A stretch of DNA of 64,000 bases from Anaerolineae bacterium (GCA_023382655.1 JAHDWK010000007.1:218028-282027), one strand, 5' to 3'; shown: positions 15,174 to 24,711, numbered from the stretch's first letter. Notes: generated by a model not told the origin, from the letters alone. Numbers and translations: made by a program.

Positions 15174-17480
15174 ATGACAGACAAAATTCAAACCCTGATT
15201 TCCCAAATGACCCTGGCAGAAAAAGCGGCGCTCTGCACCGGTGACAGTATGTGGACGACAACGGCCGTGGCGCGGTTGAACATTCCTCGCCTGCTCGTTT
15301 CCGATGGCCCACATGGTTTGCGTCGGGTAGCCAACGTTCATGCCGTTATGGAAAAGAGCCAACCGGCCACCTGCTTCCCCACCGCTTCCAGCCTGGCGGC
15401 AACCTGGGACGTGGCCTTGCTCCATGAAATGGGGCAGGCCCTGGCTGCCGAAGCGATTGCCCTGGACGTGGACGTGATTCTTGGCCCTGGCGTCAACATG
15501 AAGCGCACCCCGTTGTGCGGCCGTAACTTTGAGTACTTTTCCGAAGACCCCTATCTGGCCGGGGAAATGGCCGCTGCCCTGATCAACGGCATCCAGAGCA
15601 AGGGCGTGGGCACATCGCTCAAACATTTTGCCGCCAACAACCAGGAATTTGAGCGCTTTTCCATCAGCGCCGAAGTAGACGAACGTACCTTGCGCGAAAT
15701 TTATTTGCCCGCGTTTGAAACGGCCGTGACCAAAGCGCAACCCTGGACCGTCATGTGCGCCTACAACAAAGTCAACGGCACCTATGCCTCCGAACACCAC
15801 CAACTGCTCACCGACATCTTGCGGGACGAATGGGGTTTTGCGGGCTTCGTCGTCTCCGACTGGGGAGCGGTGCATGATCGTGTGGCCGCGCTGCAAGCCG
15901 GGTTAGACCTGGAAATGCCCGGCCCAAAAAAGGCAAGGGTTCAGGCCGTCATTGAAGCGGTGAACATGGGCGAATTGGACGAAGCCGTACTGGACACGGC
16001 CGTCGGCCGTATTTTGCGCATCGTCTTCAAAGCGGCCGAAACGCCCAAAACCCGGCTGGAGGCCGGGCAAAACAGCCGCTTTGATGTGGCCGCCCATCAT
16101 GCCCTGGCGTGTAAAGTAGCTGCCGCCGGCATTGTACTGCTGAAAAACAACGGCGTTCTCCCCCTACAAAACCCGCAGCACATCGCCGTCATTGGCCGGG
16201 CCGCGCAGACGCCCCATTTCCAGGGTGGCGGCAGTTCCCACATCAACCCCACCCAGGTGGACGTGCCCTTTGCCGAACTGCAAAAGCTGGCAGCGAGCGC
16301 CGAATTGAGCTTCGCGCCTGGCTACCCGGCCGATGACAGCTTTCAGCAAGCGTTGATTGATGAGGCCGTCACCATCGCCCAAACCGCCGACGTGGCCTTG
16401 CTCTACATGGCGCTGCCCGGTTTCAAGGAGTCGGAGGGATATGACCGGCCCGATTTAGACCTGACCGGGCAGCAAGTGGCGCTGATTAAGGCGGTCACGG
16501 CCGTGCAGCCCCGCACCGTGGTCATCCTTAACAATGGCGCGGCTGTCACCATGAGCGATTGGATTGAGGGCGCGGCGGCGGTGTTGGAAGCGTGGATGAT
16601 GGGGCAGGCGGGTGGTGGGGCGATTGCCAATGTATTATTCGGTCGGGCCAACCCAGGCGGCAAACTGGCCGAAACCTACCCGCTGCGCCTGGGCGACACA
16701 CCGGCGTACCTCAATTTCCCCGGCGAAAATGGCGTGGTGCGTTACGGCGAAGGCTTGTTCATCGGCTACCGCTATTACGACGCCAGAGAACAGCCCGTCC
16801 TTTTCCCCTTTGGTTATGGCCTCAGCTATACCACCTTTGCCTACAGCAACCCACTGGTTTCGGCCAGCACGTTCAAAGATACAGACGGCGTCACCGTGTC
16901 GGTAGACGTGACGAACACGGGCACGATGGCCGGGGAGGAGATTGTGCAGGTGTATGTGCATGACCAAAAGGCGCGATTGGTACGGCCGTATAAAGAACTC
17001 AAAGGGTTCGCCAAAGTGATGCTCCAACCAAGCGAGACCAAAACCGTCACCATTCCCCTCAACTTCCGCGCCTTCGCCTACTATGACCCGGCTTACCAAC
17101 AATGGATCGCCGAAGATGGCGAATTTGATATTCTGATTGGCGCTTCGGCGGCTGACATCCGGGCTTCCCTCACGGTGACGCTGCAATCTACGGCGGTACG
17201 GCCGTCTATCCTGCACCGTGAATCCACCATCCGCGCCTGGATGGATGACCCGCGCGGGCAGGCGGTATTGGGGCCGTTTTTCCAGCAAATGATGACACAA
17301 GGTGGCGGGCTGTTTGGCGGCGGCGACCTCGGCGAAACAGAGTTCATCGGCATGAATCCAATGGATTTTCTGCTGGATATGCCCTTGCTGAGTGTCTTGC
17401 ACTTTCAGAGTGACAGCCTGCCCCAAACGCCCGAAGAACTGGTGGATGGGTTGTTGCAACAAGTCCATCAAGGTACATGA
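15174..17480 (+). CDS. Glycoside hydrolase family 3 beta-glucosidase
   Basis: 768 residues, three domains. The N-terminal TIM barrel contains SDGPHGLR, KHFAANNQEFERFS and the nucleophile Asp229 in FVVSDWGAVHDR. The alpha/beta sandwich follows (AAAGIVLLKNNGVLPL; GGGSSHINP; LPGFKESEGYDRP), with the general acid expected there. The C-terminal fibronectin-III-like domain has FPFGYGLSYTTFAYS and VQVYVHDQKARLVRPYKELKGF. There is no signal peptide, so the enzyme probably acts on oligosaccharides in the cytoplasm. The ATG at 15174 begins the conserved helix IQTLISQMTLAEKAAL; the longer frame from TTG at 15138 is less likely. Confidence 0.93.
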   Translation: MTDKIQTLISQMTLAEKAALCTGDSMWTTTAVARLNIPRLLVSDGPHGLRRVANVHAVMEKSQPATCFPTASSLAATWDVALLHEMGQALAAEAIALDVDVILGPGVNMKRTPLCGRNFEYFSEDPYLAGEMAAALINGIQSKGVGTSLKHFAANNQEFERFSISAEVDERTLREIYLPAFETAVTKAQPWTVMCAYNKVNGTYASEHHQLLTDILRDEWGFAGFVVSDWGAVHDRVAALQAGLDLEMPGPKKARVQAVIEAVNMGELDEAVLDTAVGRILRIVFKAAETPKTRLEAGQNSRFDVAAHHALACKVAAAGIVLLKNNGVLPLQNPQHIAVIGRAAQTPHFQGGGSSHINPTQVDVPFAELQKLAASAELSFAPGYPADDSFQQALIDEAVTIAQTADVALLYMALPGFKESEGYDRPDLDLTGQQVALIKAVTAVQPRTVVILNNGAAVTMSDWIEGAAAVLEAWMMGQAGGGAIANVLFGRANPGGKLAETYPLRLGDTPAYLNFPGENGVVRYGEGLFIGYRYYDAREQPVLFPFGYGLSYTTFAYSNPLVSASTFKDTDGVTVSVDVTNTGTMAGEEIVQVYVHDQKARLVRPYKELKGFAKVMLQPSETKTVTIPLNFRAFAYYDPAYQQWIAEDGEFDILIGASAADIRASLTVTLQSTAVRPSILHRESTIRAWMDDPRGQAVLGPFFQQMMTQGGGLFGGGDLGETEFIGMNPMDFLLDMPLLSVLHFQSDSLPQTPEELVDGLLQQVHQGT

Positions 17481-17567
17481 GGTCATTTACGATTGCTGAT
17501 GGCGGCCAGCGGCGGCGGTTGACACCCCCCCTGCCAATGTTACAATTCGCAGTGGAGGATAGCAGGC

Positions 17568-18017
17568 ATGACATTGAAAGAGCAGCTAACAGATGAGTTG
17601 AAAATTGCTATGCGCGCCGGGAATGTGGCCCGGCGCGATACCATTCGCCTGCTGCAAGCAGCCGTCAAACAGGAAGAGATTGACCGGCAGGTGACACTGG
17701 ATGACGCCGGGGTACAGGCAGTTTTGCAAAAACAAGCCAAACAGCGCCGGGAAAGTATGACCGACTATGAAAAAGCCGGTCGCGCGGACCTGGTCGCCGA
17801 AGAACAGGCGCAATTAGCTATCATTGAAACCTTTTTGCCCCAGATGATGAGCCAGGCGGAGGTGGAACAACTGGCCCGGCAGGCAATTGCCGAGTTGGGT
17901 GTCACCGACGCCAAAGGCATGGGACAGGTCATGGCGAAATTGATGCCCCAGGTAAAAGGGAAGGCGGACGGCCGTATGGTCAATGAGGTTGTCCGTTCTT
18001 TAATCGGTAATCCGTGA
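17568..18017 (+). CDS. GatB/YqeY domain-containing protein
   Basis: 149 residues, entirely the YqeY fold: a helical N-terminus (LKEQLTDELKIAMRAGNVARRDTIRLLQAAVKQEEI) and the tail-type C-terminus with FLPQMMSQAEVEQL and GKADGRMVNEVV, as in GatB tail domains that contact tRNA. Free-standing YqeY is presumed to bind tRNA or assist amidotransfer; its role is unproven. GGAGG precedes the ATG. The last codons and stop (Gly-Asn-Pro-stop) lie inside a heptamer repeat array. Confidence 0.92.
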   Translation: MTLKEQLTDELKIAMRAGNVARRDTIRLLQAAVKQEEIDRQVTLDDAGVQAVLQKQAKQRRESMTDYEKAGRADLVAEEQAQLAIIETFLPQMMSQAEVEQLARQAIAELGVTDAKGMGQVMAKLMPQVKGKADGRMVNEVVRSLIGNP

Positions 18018-18077
18018 TCCGTAACCCGTCAATCGTAATCCGTAACCGGTGATCGGTTTACGGACTACGGGTTACGG
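18003..18077. repeat. Heptamer array, CGTAATC family, inverted pair (copy 1)
   Basis: Seven-base periodicity is exact: GTAATCC, GTGATCC, GTAACCC, GTCAATC, GTAATCC, GTAACCG, GTGATCG, then the inverted halves GTTTACG, GACTACG, GGTTACG. It overlaps the end of the YqeY gene and can fold into a long imperfect hairpin. Confidence 0.8.
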
Positions 18078-18094
18078 CACACACAAACCCCCTA

Positions 18095-20293
18095 ATGGCA
18101 GAACAAAACCGGTGGCGGCAAACAGCCCAGGACTCCGTTTTATGGATATTTACGGCCGTCCTCACCCTGGGACTTACCCTCATCTTCTCGTTCACCCTGC
18201 TCAGGCCCTCTGAAGCCAGAATCATTGAGGGATTACCCGCGCCAGAAGATATTTTTGCCCCCCGCGCCATCACCTATGAGAGCACCGTCGCTTTACGCCA
18301 GGCGCAAGAGCAAGCCCGAGCCTCTGTCCCCGAACAGTACAAACGCATTGAAGGGGATGTGGGCCGCTTTCAGTTAAACCGGGTGGGGCAAACTTTCGCC
18401 TTTATTGATGTGGTTCGCGCCGATACCCAGGCTTCCACGGAAGCCAAACTCACCTACCTGAAAGCGATGGCCGGGCTAAATATAGAAGAGCAGGTGGCGC
18501 TTGACCTGCTCAATATGAACGACGCCGATTACGCTCGTGTCAAATCAGAAGTGCAGCGCATTGTGGGTGATTTGATGCGCCGCGAAATCCGCGACACTCA
18601 ACTCCGTGAATTGCAACAGCAAGCCCAGCGAGACGCCAGTCTGGATTTAACCCCCACGCAGGAACGAGTGGTCAGATTTCTGGCGCCTCGTTTTATTGTG
18701 CCCACCATGGAGCCAGACCCGGCGGCCACAGAGACGCAACGGGAAGAAGCGGCCGCGACCGTTTCGCCCTTCCCGGTGACGGTGGCTACAGACGAACTGG
18801 TCGTGCGCGCCGGGGATATTGTCACGGAACGGCACATTGAGAAGATGACCCAGTTGGGGCTGTTGCAACGCCAGACTGATTGGCGTTTTGTGATCGCCAT
18901 TGCCGTTTTATCGCTGCTGAGCAGCGTCTTGATAACCCTGTATTGGCGGCAGTTTTATCACGGCCGTCGCGTGGGGAACGGCCGTTATCTCACCGCCCTT
19001 ACCGGCCTCATCCTCATCTTTGCCCTGGCCGCCCGTTTCATGGTATCCAGTCCAGGACTGCTGGTTTATCTCTTTCCCATGGCCGCTTTTTCGCTCATTC
19101 TGAGCGTGTTATTTGACGTGCGGCTTTCCATTGTTTTGACCATGATCCTGGCCGGACTGATCGGGTTTAATGCCGCCAACTCTCTGGAAGTTGCCCTGTA
19201 TACCGCTGCCGGTGGTTTGTTGGCCGTGCTGACGCTGCACGATGCCCAGCGCGTTAATTCCTTTTTCCGTGCCGGGTTGGCGGCGGCTGTTGGTTATGCT
19301 GTAGTTGCCGTCGCTTTCCAATTTAGCCAGACGGTGACAGACCCCGCCGCCATGCTAGAACTGCTCAGTTATACTATTGGCAATGGGCTGCTATCCGCGG
19401 CGTTAACATTGGTGGGCTTTTTTGTTATGGGCAGTATCTTTGGCGTTACCACCACTCTACAACTGCAAGAGCTGTCCCGTTTAGATCACCCGCTGTTGCA
19501 AGAACTGCTGCGGCGCGCGCCGGGCACATACCACCACAGCATCATGGTGGCCAACCTGGCCGAACAGGCCGCCGAACAGATTAAAGCGAACAGCAGTCTC
19601 ATTCGTGTCGGCGCTTTTTACCACGACATTGGCAAGATGAACCGCCCCGCTTTCTTCACGGAGAACCAGGAAGGCATCAACCCGCACGACGCACTCGACC
19701 CATATACCAGCGCCCGGATCATTCTCAGCCATGTGACCGATGGTCTGGAACTGGCGCAGCAATATAAACTGCCGGATCGTATTCGGGACTTTATTGCCGA
19801 GCATCATGGGCAGCGGATCGTGAAGGGTTTTTACCATAAGGCGGTGGAACTGGCCGGAGATGCAGGCGGCGAAGTGGATCGGGAGAAATTCCGCTACCCT
19901 GGCCCCCGCCCCCGCTCCCGCGAAGCGGGCATTGTGATGCTGGCCGATGCGGTTGAGTCCACATCCCGCGCCTTGCAACCAAACACAGAAAAAGAGATTG
20001 AGCGGTTGGTCAATACGTTGATTGATGAGGATTTGACCGAAGGGCAGCTAGATGATTCCGGGTTAACATTGGGCGACATTCGCCTGATTCGCGCCTCGTT
20101 CATCAAGACGCTGAAGGGGCGCTTCCATGTGCGCACCCGGTATCCGGGCAATGAGGCCATGCAAATACCGGAGACACGGCCGTTACCCTCCACCCCGGAA
20201 AGCCCCGCGCCCAGCATCCAGGCAGCGAATGGCGCCGAAACAACCAAAACAACAGCACCCGAAGCAGAGGTTATCGTTGAACGGCCAAGATAA
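18095..20293 (+). CDS. pgpH: 7TMR-HD phosphohydrolase (PgpH/YqfF-type c-di-AMP phosphodiesterase)
   Basis: 732 residues. One N-terminal helix (about 14-38) is followed by an extracytoplasmic 7TMR-HDED domain (about 50-260), then seven membrane helices (about 265-465), then a cytoplasmic HD domain with HHSIMVANL (about 480), the HD pair in GAFYHDIGKMNRP (about 508) and a further metal-binding HH. This is the architecture of PgpH/YqfF, which hydrolyses cyclic di-AMP. A Pro/Thr-rich tail ends the protein. The gene lies directly upstream of ybeY and dgkA, the arrangement found in many Gram-positive and Chloroflexota genomes. No good ribosome site precedes the ATG, which abuts a heptamer array. 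Confidence 0.9.
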   Translation: MAEQNRWRQTAQDSVLWIFTAVLTLGLTLIFSFTLLRPSEARIIEGLPAPEDIFAPRAITYESTVALRQAQEQARASVPEQYKRIEGDVGRFQLNRVGQTFAFIDVVRADTQASTEAKLTYLKAMAGLNIEEQVALDLLNMNDADYARVKSEVQRIVGDLMRREIRDTQLRELQQQAQRDASLDLTPTQERVVRFLAPRFIVPTMEPDPAATETQREEAAATVSPFPVTVATDELVVRAGDIVTERHIEKMTQLGLLQRQTDWRFVIAIAVLSLLSSVLITLYWRQFYHGRRVGNGRYLTALTGLILIFALAARFMVSSPGLLVYLFPMAAFSLILSVLFDVRLSIVLTMILAGLIGFNAANSLEVALYTAAGGLLAVLTLHDAQRVNSFFRAGLAAAVGYAVVAVAFQFSQTVTDPAAMLELLSYTIGNGLLSAALTLVGFFVMGSIFGVTTTLQLQELSRLDHPLLQELLRRAPGTYHHSIMVANLAEQAAEQIKANSSLIRVGAFYHDIGKMNRPAFFTENQEGINPHDALDPYTSARIILSHVTDGLELAQQYKLPDRIRDFIAEHHGQRIVKGFYHKAVELAGDAGGEVDREKFRYPGPRPRSREAGIVMLADAVESTSRALQPNTEKEIERLVNTLIDEDLTEGQLDDSGLTLGDIRLIRASFIKTLKGRFHVRTRYPGNEAMQIPETRPLPSTPESPAPSIQAANGAETTKTTAPEAEVIVERPR

Positions 20294-20297
20294 GACC

Positions 20298-20765
20298 ATG
20301 ACCTATAACGTCGAGGTGATTCCTAAAGTGAAGGTGGTCCGGTCAATTGTCACGGCCGTTAGCGGCGCAGCCAGTGAAACCCTACGACATGAAAGGGTCA
20401 AACCCCCGGCGACAGTTTCTATCTTGTTAACTACCGATGACCAGTTGCAGCAACTGAACCGCGATTTTCGGGGCATAGACAGCCCCACCGATGTCCTCAG
20501 CTTTCCCGCCGAGAAATTGCCGCTGGCTATCATGGGTGAAGGGGATCCCTATCTGGGTGATATTGCCATTTCCGTGCCTATGGCGCAGCGGCAGGCCAGA
20601 GAAAGCGGCCAGACGCTCAAAGATGAACTGCAACTACTCACCATTCACGGCGTCCTGCACTTGCTTGGTCATGATCATGAAGAGCGGGAAGAAAAAAAAG
20701 TAATGTGGTGGGCACAAAACTCCATTCTGGCCCAGATTGGCGCGGAAATTACCTCGCCGGAGTAA
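20298..20765 (+). CDS. ybeY: Endoribonuclease YbeY (rRNA maturation factor)
   Basis: 155 residues. The zinc site is complete: HGVLHLLGHDHEE has the H-x3-H-x5-H pattern, at about residues 117-127. The family segment LNRDFRGIDSPTDVLSFP precedes it and LGDIAIS is also present. YbeY acts in the cytoplasm on 16S rRNA 3'-end processing and ribosome quality control. The open frame extends back to 20127 over pgpH, but ATG at 20298 begins four bases after that stop and matches the family's start. Confidence 0.95.
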   Translation: MTYNVEVIPKVKVVRSIVTAVSGAASETLRHERVKPPATVSILLTTDDQLQQLNRDFRGIDSPTDVLSFPAEKLPLAIMGEGDPYLGDIAISVPMAQRQARESGQTLKDELQLLTIHGVLHLLGHDHEEREEKKVMWWAQNSILAQIGAEITSPE

Positions 20766-20769
20766 ACTC

Positions 20770-21159
20770 GTGCCCGAACGACCGCATCGTTCCCCACTTT
20801 ACCGCCGCGTCAAGAGTTTCCACTATGCCTTTGCCGGTTGGTGGCATGTGTTACGTACCCAGCCAAATGCCTGGATTCACGCGGCCGTCACGCTCATCGT
20901 CGTCATCTTGGGTGGGTGGCTACACCTGTCCCGCACGGAATGGGCCATTCTCATCCTCACCTTTACGGCCGTGTGGATGGCCGAATTCATTAACACCGCC
21001 ATTGAAGCCGTCGTGGACCTGGTTTCGCCCACACCGCACCCCCTGGCCAAGACCGCCAAAGATGTGGCCGCCGCCGCCGTTTTGGTGGGCGCTTGTGGCG
21101 CCGTCCTTATTGGCCTGCTCATCCTGGGGCCGCCGCTATGGGCGCGGCTGTTTGGGTAG
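20770..21159 (+). CDS. dgkA: Diacylglycerol/undecaprenol kinase family protein (DgkA-like)
   Basis: 129 residues from GTG at 20770, four bases after the ybeY stop; upstream in-frame codons overlap ybeY and are unlikely to be used. There are three membrane helices, and the DgkA catalytic signature is present (EFINTAIEAVVDL and AKTAKDVAAAAVL, with the conserved Glu, Asn and Asp residues). The enzyme phosphorylates diacylglycerol or undecaprenol at the inner membrane, recycling lipid carriers. A ybeY-dgkA pair is a widely conserved neighbourhood. Confidence 0.9.
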   Translation: MPERPHRSPLYRRVKSFHYAFAGWWHVLRTQPNAWIHAAVTLIVVILGGWLHLSRTEWAILILTFTAVWMAEFINTAIEAVVDLVSPTPHPLAKTAKDVAAAAVLVGACGAVLIGLLILGPPLWARLFG

Positions 21160-21165
21160 CGCCAA

Positions 21166-21238
21166 CCGTCATTCGTCATTCGTAATCGGTAATCCGTAAA
21201 CCGAAACCTGATTACGGATTACCGATTACGGGTTACGG
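21166..21238. repeat. Heptamer array, CGTAATC family, inverted pair (copy 2)
   Basis: Plus-strand units (CCGTCATT, CGTCATT, CGTAATC, GGTAATC, CGTAAAC) face inverted units (ATTACGG, ATTACCG, ATTACGG, GTTACGG). It lies between convergent genes and codes for the last residues and stop of the MBL-rhodanese gene (VTRNR-stop). Confidence 0.8.
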
Positions 21239-22640
21239 GCAAACCGGCCAGCGCCCAATCGCGCATACCCCCTTGCAGATTGATCACCTCTTTCGCTCCT
21301 TGCGCGGCCAGAATACTGGCCGCCAGGGCGGAGCGACCACCTGTCTCGCAATTCACCACAATGGGTAGGCCGTTGATAACCTCATGGGCACGTTGGCGCA
21401 GGTAGCCGAGCATGATATGACGCGCACCGGGGATGTGCCCTTCATCCCATTCGGTCTGGTTGCGTACATCCAGCACCACCATCTCCTTGTTCAGGATGCT
21501 GTGGGCAACTTTGGCAGGCACGGCCGTTTCATAACAGTTCATCCGCTGCCCCATTTGCGCCAAGGTTTCAATCACGGCCGTCTCAAAATACCCTACCGTT
21601 TGATCAATGCCAATGTACGCCAGGTCACGTACCGCCTCTGCCACCTGCGGCCCCTCTATGATCAGGTACAGCGGCCGGTCATAATCCACAAACCAGCCGG
21701 CCCAGGCAGACAACTGCTGCGCCGGAATGTTGATGGTACCGGGCATGTGCTGCGCGGCAAAAGAGCCAGACGGCCGTGTATCCACCACCATCGCCCCATT
21801 TGCCAGCAGTTCCGGCAGTCGGCTGGCCGGCAAATGCTCCGGCGCTGGCAGACGGTTCAGCACCGCTGGCCCTTCCTTGTTCACCCGTTTCATCACCGCA
21901 AAATAGACCGGCGGCTCTGGCTGGTCGGTCAGCAGATAATCCACAAACGCCGCTTCCTCCGTATACGCCAGCGCCGGGTTAAACAACTTTTCGTAGCCCA
22001 CCGTGCTGGAAGGAATAGCCCCTAACCCTTTGCCGCAGGCGCTGCCCGCGCCATGCGCCGGCCACACCTGCAAATAATCAGGCAGTTGTTTGAAGCGCTG
22101 TACAGAGTGGAACATGGCCCGCGCGCCGGGTACGGCCGTGCCCATCACCCCCGCCGCCTTCTCCAACAAATCTGGCCGCCCAATCGCCCCTACAAACACA
22201 AAATCACCGGTAAAAATACCCATTGGCCGGTCAGCGCCACCGCCCACATCCGTCAAAATAAAGGAGATATGTTCCGGCGTATGGCCCGGCGTATGCATCA
22301 CATCCAGCCGCAGTTTACCTACGTGGAATTGATCGCCATCACGCAGCAATTGGTGTTTGTAACCATCCAGGTACAGATACTTCCAGTTTTCGTCGCCCTC
22401 ATCCGAGAGATACAATGTGGCCCCGGTGCGTTCGGCCAATTCCCGCGCCCCGGAGACAAAATCAGCATGGATATGCGTTTCGGCCGCGCCCACAATGCGC
22501 ATGTCGTTTATTTCGGCCGTGTGCAGGTAGGGTTCAATGTCACGGCCCGGATCAATAATCACGGCCTCGCCGGTAGCCTGGCAGCCCACCAGATAAGAAG
22601 CGTGGGCAATTTTTTGATCATAAAAGTATTGCAAAAGCAT
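21219..22640 (-). CDS. MBL-fold metallohydrolase with two rhodanese domains
   Basis: 473 residues. The metallo-beta-lactamase domain (1-250) has the persulfide-dioxygenase-like metal site ETHIHADFVSGARELAERTGA and MHTPGHTPEHISF, plus GDFVFVGAIGRPDL. Two rhodanese domains follow: the first (about 270-360) lacks the catalytic cysteine, while the second (about 375-470) has NCETGGRSALAAS with Cys in place. Such fusions handle glutathione or CoA persulfides in sulfide detoxification. The ATG is preceded by GAGGAAAG. The neighbouring TauE-like exporter is 6 kb away, so a sulfur operon is not shown. Confidence 0.9.
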   Translation of the reverse strand: MLLQYFYDQKIAHASYLVGCQATGEAVIIDPGRDIEPYLHTAEINDMRIVGAAETHIHADFVSGARELAERTGATLYLSDEGDENWKYLYLDGYKHQLLRDGDQFHVGKLRLDVMHTPGHTPEHISFILTDVGGGADRPMGIFTGDFVFVGAIGRPDLLEKAAGVMGTAVPGARAMFHSVQRFKQLPDYLQVWPAHGAGSACGKGLGAIPSSTVGYEKLFNPALAYTEEAAFVDYLLTDQPEPPVYFAVMKRVNKEGPAVLNRLPAPEHLPASRLPELLANGAMVVDTRPSGSFAAQHMPGTINIPAQQLSAWAGWFVDYDRPLYLIIEGPQVAEAVRDLAYIGIDQTVGYFETAVIETLAQMGQRMNCYETAVPAKVAHSILNKEMVVLDVRNQTEWDEGHIPGARHIMLGYLRQRAHEVINGLPIVVNCETGGRSALAASILAAQGAKEVINLQGGMRDWALAGLPVTRNR

Positions 22641-22820
22641 GGTTCTTTCCTCGCCTGAGCAGTCACATTCTGCACAACTGCCTGCTCTATTTTTTATATA
22701 GTCGCCAGTATAACATTGCCACGTAAAACCTGAATGTGGGATTTGTAATGAATCGGTAAGGTGTCCGCCTCACCCCTTCACCCCCTCTCCTCATCACCTC
22801 ATCAGGTATATAATGGGGAC

Positions 22821-23522
22821 ATGATGGCCAAACCTAAAATTCTCGTAGTAGAAGACGAAGCCAGTATCCGCAAAATTGTGCAGACCTACCTGGAAAGCGC
22901 CGGGTTTAGCGTGACCTGCGTGGACAACGGCCGTGACGCCCTCACCCTGGCTCTCAGCACCCAACCAGACCTGGTGGTGCTGGATTTGAACCTGCCCGGC
23001 ATGGATGGTATGGAAGTGGCTACCCGTCTGCGCGAAAGCTCGGATGTCTATATTCTCATGCTCACCGCGCGTGGCGAAGAGGCCGACCGCGTGGCCGGGC
23101 TGCGGTTGGGAGCCGACGATTACCTGACCAAACCATTCAGCCCCCGCGAAATGGTGGCGCGGGTGGAAGCTATTTTGCGACGGCAGCGGGATGTGGGCGG
23201 CAGCCGTCAAGACCACACGCTGCGGTTCGCCCACCTGGTCATTGACCTGGACAGGCATGAAGCGGCGGTGGCGGGACGGCCGTTAGACCTCACCGTCACC
23301 GAATTTCAGGTACTCTGGACGTTGGCCGCCAGTGCCGGGCGCGTACTCACCCGCAACCAACTACTGACCCAGGTATGGGGCAGCAGTTTTTATGGCAATG
23401 ACCGGGTGGTGGATGTGTATGTAGGCCAGGTGCGGCGCAAATTGCAAGAACAGACCGACGCACCCATGATTGAAACCATTCGCGGCATCGGCTACAAGTT
23501 CATAGACCCCAAACAAACCTGA
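22821..23522 (+). CDS. OmpR/PhoB-family response regulator
   Basis: 233 residues. The receiver domain has the acidic pair in VVEDEAS, phosphoacceptor Asp55 in LVVLDLNLPGMDG, and the conserved Lys in DDYLTKPFSPREMVARV. The C-terminal winged helix (about 140-230) has LTVTEFQVLWTLAASAGRVLTRNQLL and VDVYVGQVRRKLQ, the DNA-recognition and wing segments. The start is ATG at 22821, with a second ATG directly after; the longer frame back to 22761 has no support. Its stop overlaps the kinase start by one base, so the two are translationally coupled. Confidence 0.95.
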   Translation: MMAKPKILVVEDEASIRKIVQTYLESAGFSVTCVDNGRDALTLALSTQPDLVVLDLNLPGMDGMEVATRLRESSDVYILMLTARGEEADRVAGLRLGADDYLTKPFSPREMVARVEAILRRQRDVGGSRQDHTLRFAHLVIDLDRHEAAVAGRPLDLTVTEFQVLWTLAASAGRVLTRNQLLTQVWGSSFYGNDRVVDVYVGQVRRKLQEQTDAPMIETIRGIGYKFIDPKQT

Positions 23523-24661
23523 TGCCCTGGTATAAACGGCTGCGGTGGCGGCTCATCGCCACACAATTCCTGGTAGCGCTGGTGGGCGTAGCCGTGATGC
23601 TGCTGGCAACCTGGGGGATCACCCGCTATGCCGCCGCTGACATCATTCATGCGCTGCTGCTGCCGCTCGGCCCTAACCAGGCCCAGTTGGCCGCAGCGGA
23701 AGCGGCGCTGGTGGTGGCGTTTCGCCAGGCCGTAGGCTGGTCGGTGACTGTGGCCGCGCTGGCGGCCATTTCTGCGGGTGTGGCTTCCAGTCTGTTGCTG
23801 TGGCGCACCCTCATTATGCCCCTGCGCCAGATGGCGAACAGCAGCCGTCGCATTGCCGACGGCCGTTATGATGAACGTGTGACCATCCCCACCAACAGTG
23901 GTGAAGCCATGGCCCAACTGGTCCTCAACTTCAATGAAATGGCAGCCTCGCTGTCCCAGGTGGAACAGCAGCGGGTGGCGCTGTTGGCGAATATGTCGCA
24001 CGAACTGCGCACGCCGCTAACCGGGCTGAAGGGCTATCTGGAAGGGCTACAAGATGGCCTGTTCGCCGCCAATGAGGAAACGTTTGGCTGGATGCTGCAA
24101 GAAATAGACCGGATGGGGCGGCTGGTGGAGGATATTCACCAGCTATCGCGGGTGGAAGCGGGACAAATTACCTTGCAGTTACGGCCGTTTGATCTGGCGG
24201 AACTGGCGCGGCAGGTGCAAACCAGCCTGCTGCCAACGGCGCAGGCCGGGCAGATTACGCTGGCAGTGGAGACGCCGGATACGGCCGTCACCGTTTACGC
24301 CGATCCGGATCGGGTGACGCAGGTGCTGTTGAATCTGGTGAGTAATGCCCTGCGTTATACACCGCCGCACGGCCGTATCACCCTGCATCTGCACCGGCTG
24401 CCCCACCAGGCCCAACTCGATGTCAGCGACACGGGGGTGGGCATTCCGGCAGAGGCGCTGCCCTACGTGTTTGAGCGGTTTTACCGGGTAGACCCCTCGC
24501 GCGCCCGCACCAGCGGCGGCAGCGGCATCGGCCTGACCATTGCCCGGCATCTCATTTGGGCCATGGGTGGAGAGTTGACGGCCGTCAGCCCTGGTCCCGG
24601 CAGTGGCACCACCTTTTCCTTCACGCTGCCGCTGGCAGCATCCACCTATCAACCGGAGTGA
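23522..24661 (+). CDS. Sensor histidine kinase (HAMP-HisKA-HATPase)
   Basis: 379 residues. There are two membrane helices (about 10-32 and 72-98) with a short periplasmic loop of about 40 residues, then a HAMP domain (LIMPLRQMANSSRRIADGRYDERV), HisKA with His160 in LANMSHELRTPLTGLKGYLEG, and an ATPase domain with N box NLVSNALRYTPPHG, G1 DTGVGIPAEALPYVFERFYR and G2 GGSGIGLTIARHL. It should phosphorylate the coupled regulator. The small sensor loop suggests detection within or near the membrane; the signal is unknown. Confidence 0.95.
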   Translation: MPWYKRLRWRLIATQFLVALVGVAVMLLATWGITRYAAADIIHALLLPLGPNQAQLAAAEAALVVAFRQAVGWSVTVAALAAISAGVASSLLLWRTLIMPLRQMANSSRRIADGRYDERVTIPTNSGEAMAQLVLNFNEMAASLSQVEQQRVALLANMSHELRTPLTGLKGYLEGLQDGLFAANEETFGWMLQEIDRMGRLVEDIHQLSRVEAGQITLQLRPFDLAELARQVQTSLLPTAQAGQITLAVETPDTAVTVYADPDRVTQVLLNLVSNALRYTPPHGRITLHLHRLPHQAQLDVSDTGVGIPAEALPYVFERFYRVDPSRARTSGGSGIGLTIARHLIWAMGGELTAVSPGPGSGTTFSFTLPLAASTYQPE

Positions 24662-24663
24662 AC

Positions 24664-24711
24664 GGCCTTAGTTGGCTGCGGCCTTAGTTGGCTGCGGCCT
24701 TAGTTGGCTGC
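24664..24711. repeat. Three exact tandem copies of a 16-bp unit
   Basis: GGCCTTAGTTGGCTGC is repeated at 24664-24679, 24680-24695 and 24696-24711, immediately after the kinase stop codon. The convergent gene ends at 24779. It is likely a slippage-generated array; no function is evident. Confidence 0.85.

Noticed and set aside
16635..17486. 283-codon minus-strand frame opposite the GH3 gene
   Set aside because: Antisense shadow; no recognisable motif or ribosome site.
18003..18077. Heptamer arrays considered as CRISPR repeats
   Set aside because: There are no spacers: the 7-base units are contiguous and inverted, and no cas gene is present.
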